A stretch of DNA of 64,000 nucleotides from Cellulomonas sp. URHE0023 (lineage in GTDB: Bacteria > Actinomycetota > Actinomycetes > Actinomycetales > Cellulomonadaceae): NCBI RefSeq assembly GCF_000688475.1, contig NZ_JIAN01000005.1:1674001-1738000 (forward strand), written 5' to 3'. Position numbers and translations under genes: made by a program. Under the pieces are notes generated by a model, which searched no databases, was not told the origin of the DNA, and was given only the letters and a program-made list of their open reading frames with translations. This document shows positions 63,560-64,000 of this stretch, piece after piece (within the stretch, counting starts at the first letter, position 1; every line of letters starts with the position of its first letter).

Positions 63560-64000
63560 TTGGCCTCGCCCACGACAGCGATGACCCCCCCGGTCGCGCC
63601 GGTCCGCACGCCTCGACGCAGACGCACCATCGACCGTGGGCTCGACCGCGGGTTCCGCTACCTGGCGGTGTGGTCAGGGATCCTCATCCTCGCCGTCCTC
63701 GCCTCGGTCGCGATCTTCCTGGTGATCGAGGCGCTGCCCGCGCTGAAGAACCCGGACCTGGCCTCCGAGGTCCCCTGGATCCCGGCGGACGGCAACCTGT
63801 GGTCCGTGGTCGGACCCTTGATCTTCGGCACGGTGCTCGCTGCGATCGTCTCGCTGGCCCTCGCGGTGCCGGTTGCGGTCGGGGTCGCGCTGTTCATCTC
63901 GCACTACGCACCCCGCCGCATGGCGTCCGCACTGGGCTACGTGGTCGACCTGCTCGCCGCGATCCCGTCGGTCGTGTACGGCCTGTGGGGCGTCCTGGTG
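63560..64000 (+). CDS. pstC: phosphate ABC transporter permease PstC, N-terminal part (cut by window end)
   Basis: The first 147 residues of canonical PstC. The probable start is TTG at 63560, with CAGGAGAG seven bases upstream; an in-frame ATG seven codons later is the alternative. The visible part has a basic cytoplasmic leader (RRRRTIDRGLDRG), first helix (LAVWSGILILAVLASVAIFLVI), a second helix (LIFGTVLAAIVSLALAVPVAVGVALFI) and begins the hallmark LLAAIPSVVYGLWGVL. It follows pstS by 80 bases. The rest, and presumably pstA and pstB, lie beyond the window. Confidence 0.92.
   Translation, partial: MASPTTAMTPPVAPVRTPRRRRTIDRGLDRGFRYLAVWSGILILAVLASVAIFLVIEALPALKNPDLASEVPWIPADGNLWSVVGPLIFGTVLAAIVSLALAVPVAVGVALFISHYAPRRMASALGYVVDLLAAIPSVVYGLWGVLV

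Overview
The window reads as chromosomal DNA of a high-GC Gram-positive actinobacterium, most likely a Cellulomonas-like member of the Micrococcales. This is an inference from very high GC, frequent GTG starts and 4-base GTGA/ATGA gene overlaps, a mycothiol gene (mshA), Lsr2, a PASTA kinase, SenX3-RegX3, an actinobacterial-type xylose isomerase, and gene order shared with Mycobacterium tuberculosis (ppa-dacB-metalloprotease-tilS-hpt-ftsH-folE-folP-folBK ... panC-panD ... lysS-lsr2; mshA ... gpm-senX3-regX3). No rRNA, complete tRNA, CRISPR array, insertion sequence or prophage was seen.

Layout. 0-9 kb: thiamine-binding-like protein, a RAMA-domain protein, small ORFs, a hydrolase/oxidoreductase pair, DUF5995, a mycothiol-dependent-isomerase-like protein, then metY-metX (methionine) behind a possible structured leader. 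9.3-12.1 kb: a tightly overlapping trio of a small protein, a lytic transglycosylase and a divergent PASTA kinase. 12.3-28.4 kb: the most unusual region, a phosphate-transporter-like (PstC/PstA ... PstB) ABC system in which the permease and ATPase genes enclose eight extracytoplasmic or membrane proteins: three substrate-binding-protein-like exoproteins (two of them membrane-anchored), a sortase-fold protein that has lost its catalytic residues, and two pairs of secreted Ig/WxL-like protein plus DUF916-like membrane protein. 28.6-34.9 kb: NlpC/P60 hydrolase, ppa, dacB, metalloprotease, tilS, hpt. 35.0-50.5 kb: ftsH and a long vitamin/cofactor operon (folate, pantothenate, NAD), lysS, a small membrane protein, lsr2. 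50.5-55.5 kb: xylB and xylA, divergent ROK repressor, lactonase. 55.6-58.5 kb: secreted Ig-like protein, mshA, gpmA. 58.8-64 kb: phosphate control: phoU, DUF1269 protein, senX3-regX3, and the canonical lipoprotein pstS followed by pstC, which runs off the window.

How it fits together. The right end holds a normal Pst uptake system with an ideal PHO box (two adjacent 11-bp GTTCACCCG units) and its regulators. The 12-28 kb cluster is therefore a second, non-canonical Pst-like system. Several of its intergenic regions also carry GTTCAC-type units at 11- or 22-bp spacing, so I infer it may be a phosphate-starvation-induced surface assembly; substrate and function are not established by the sequence.
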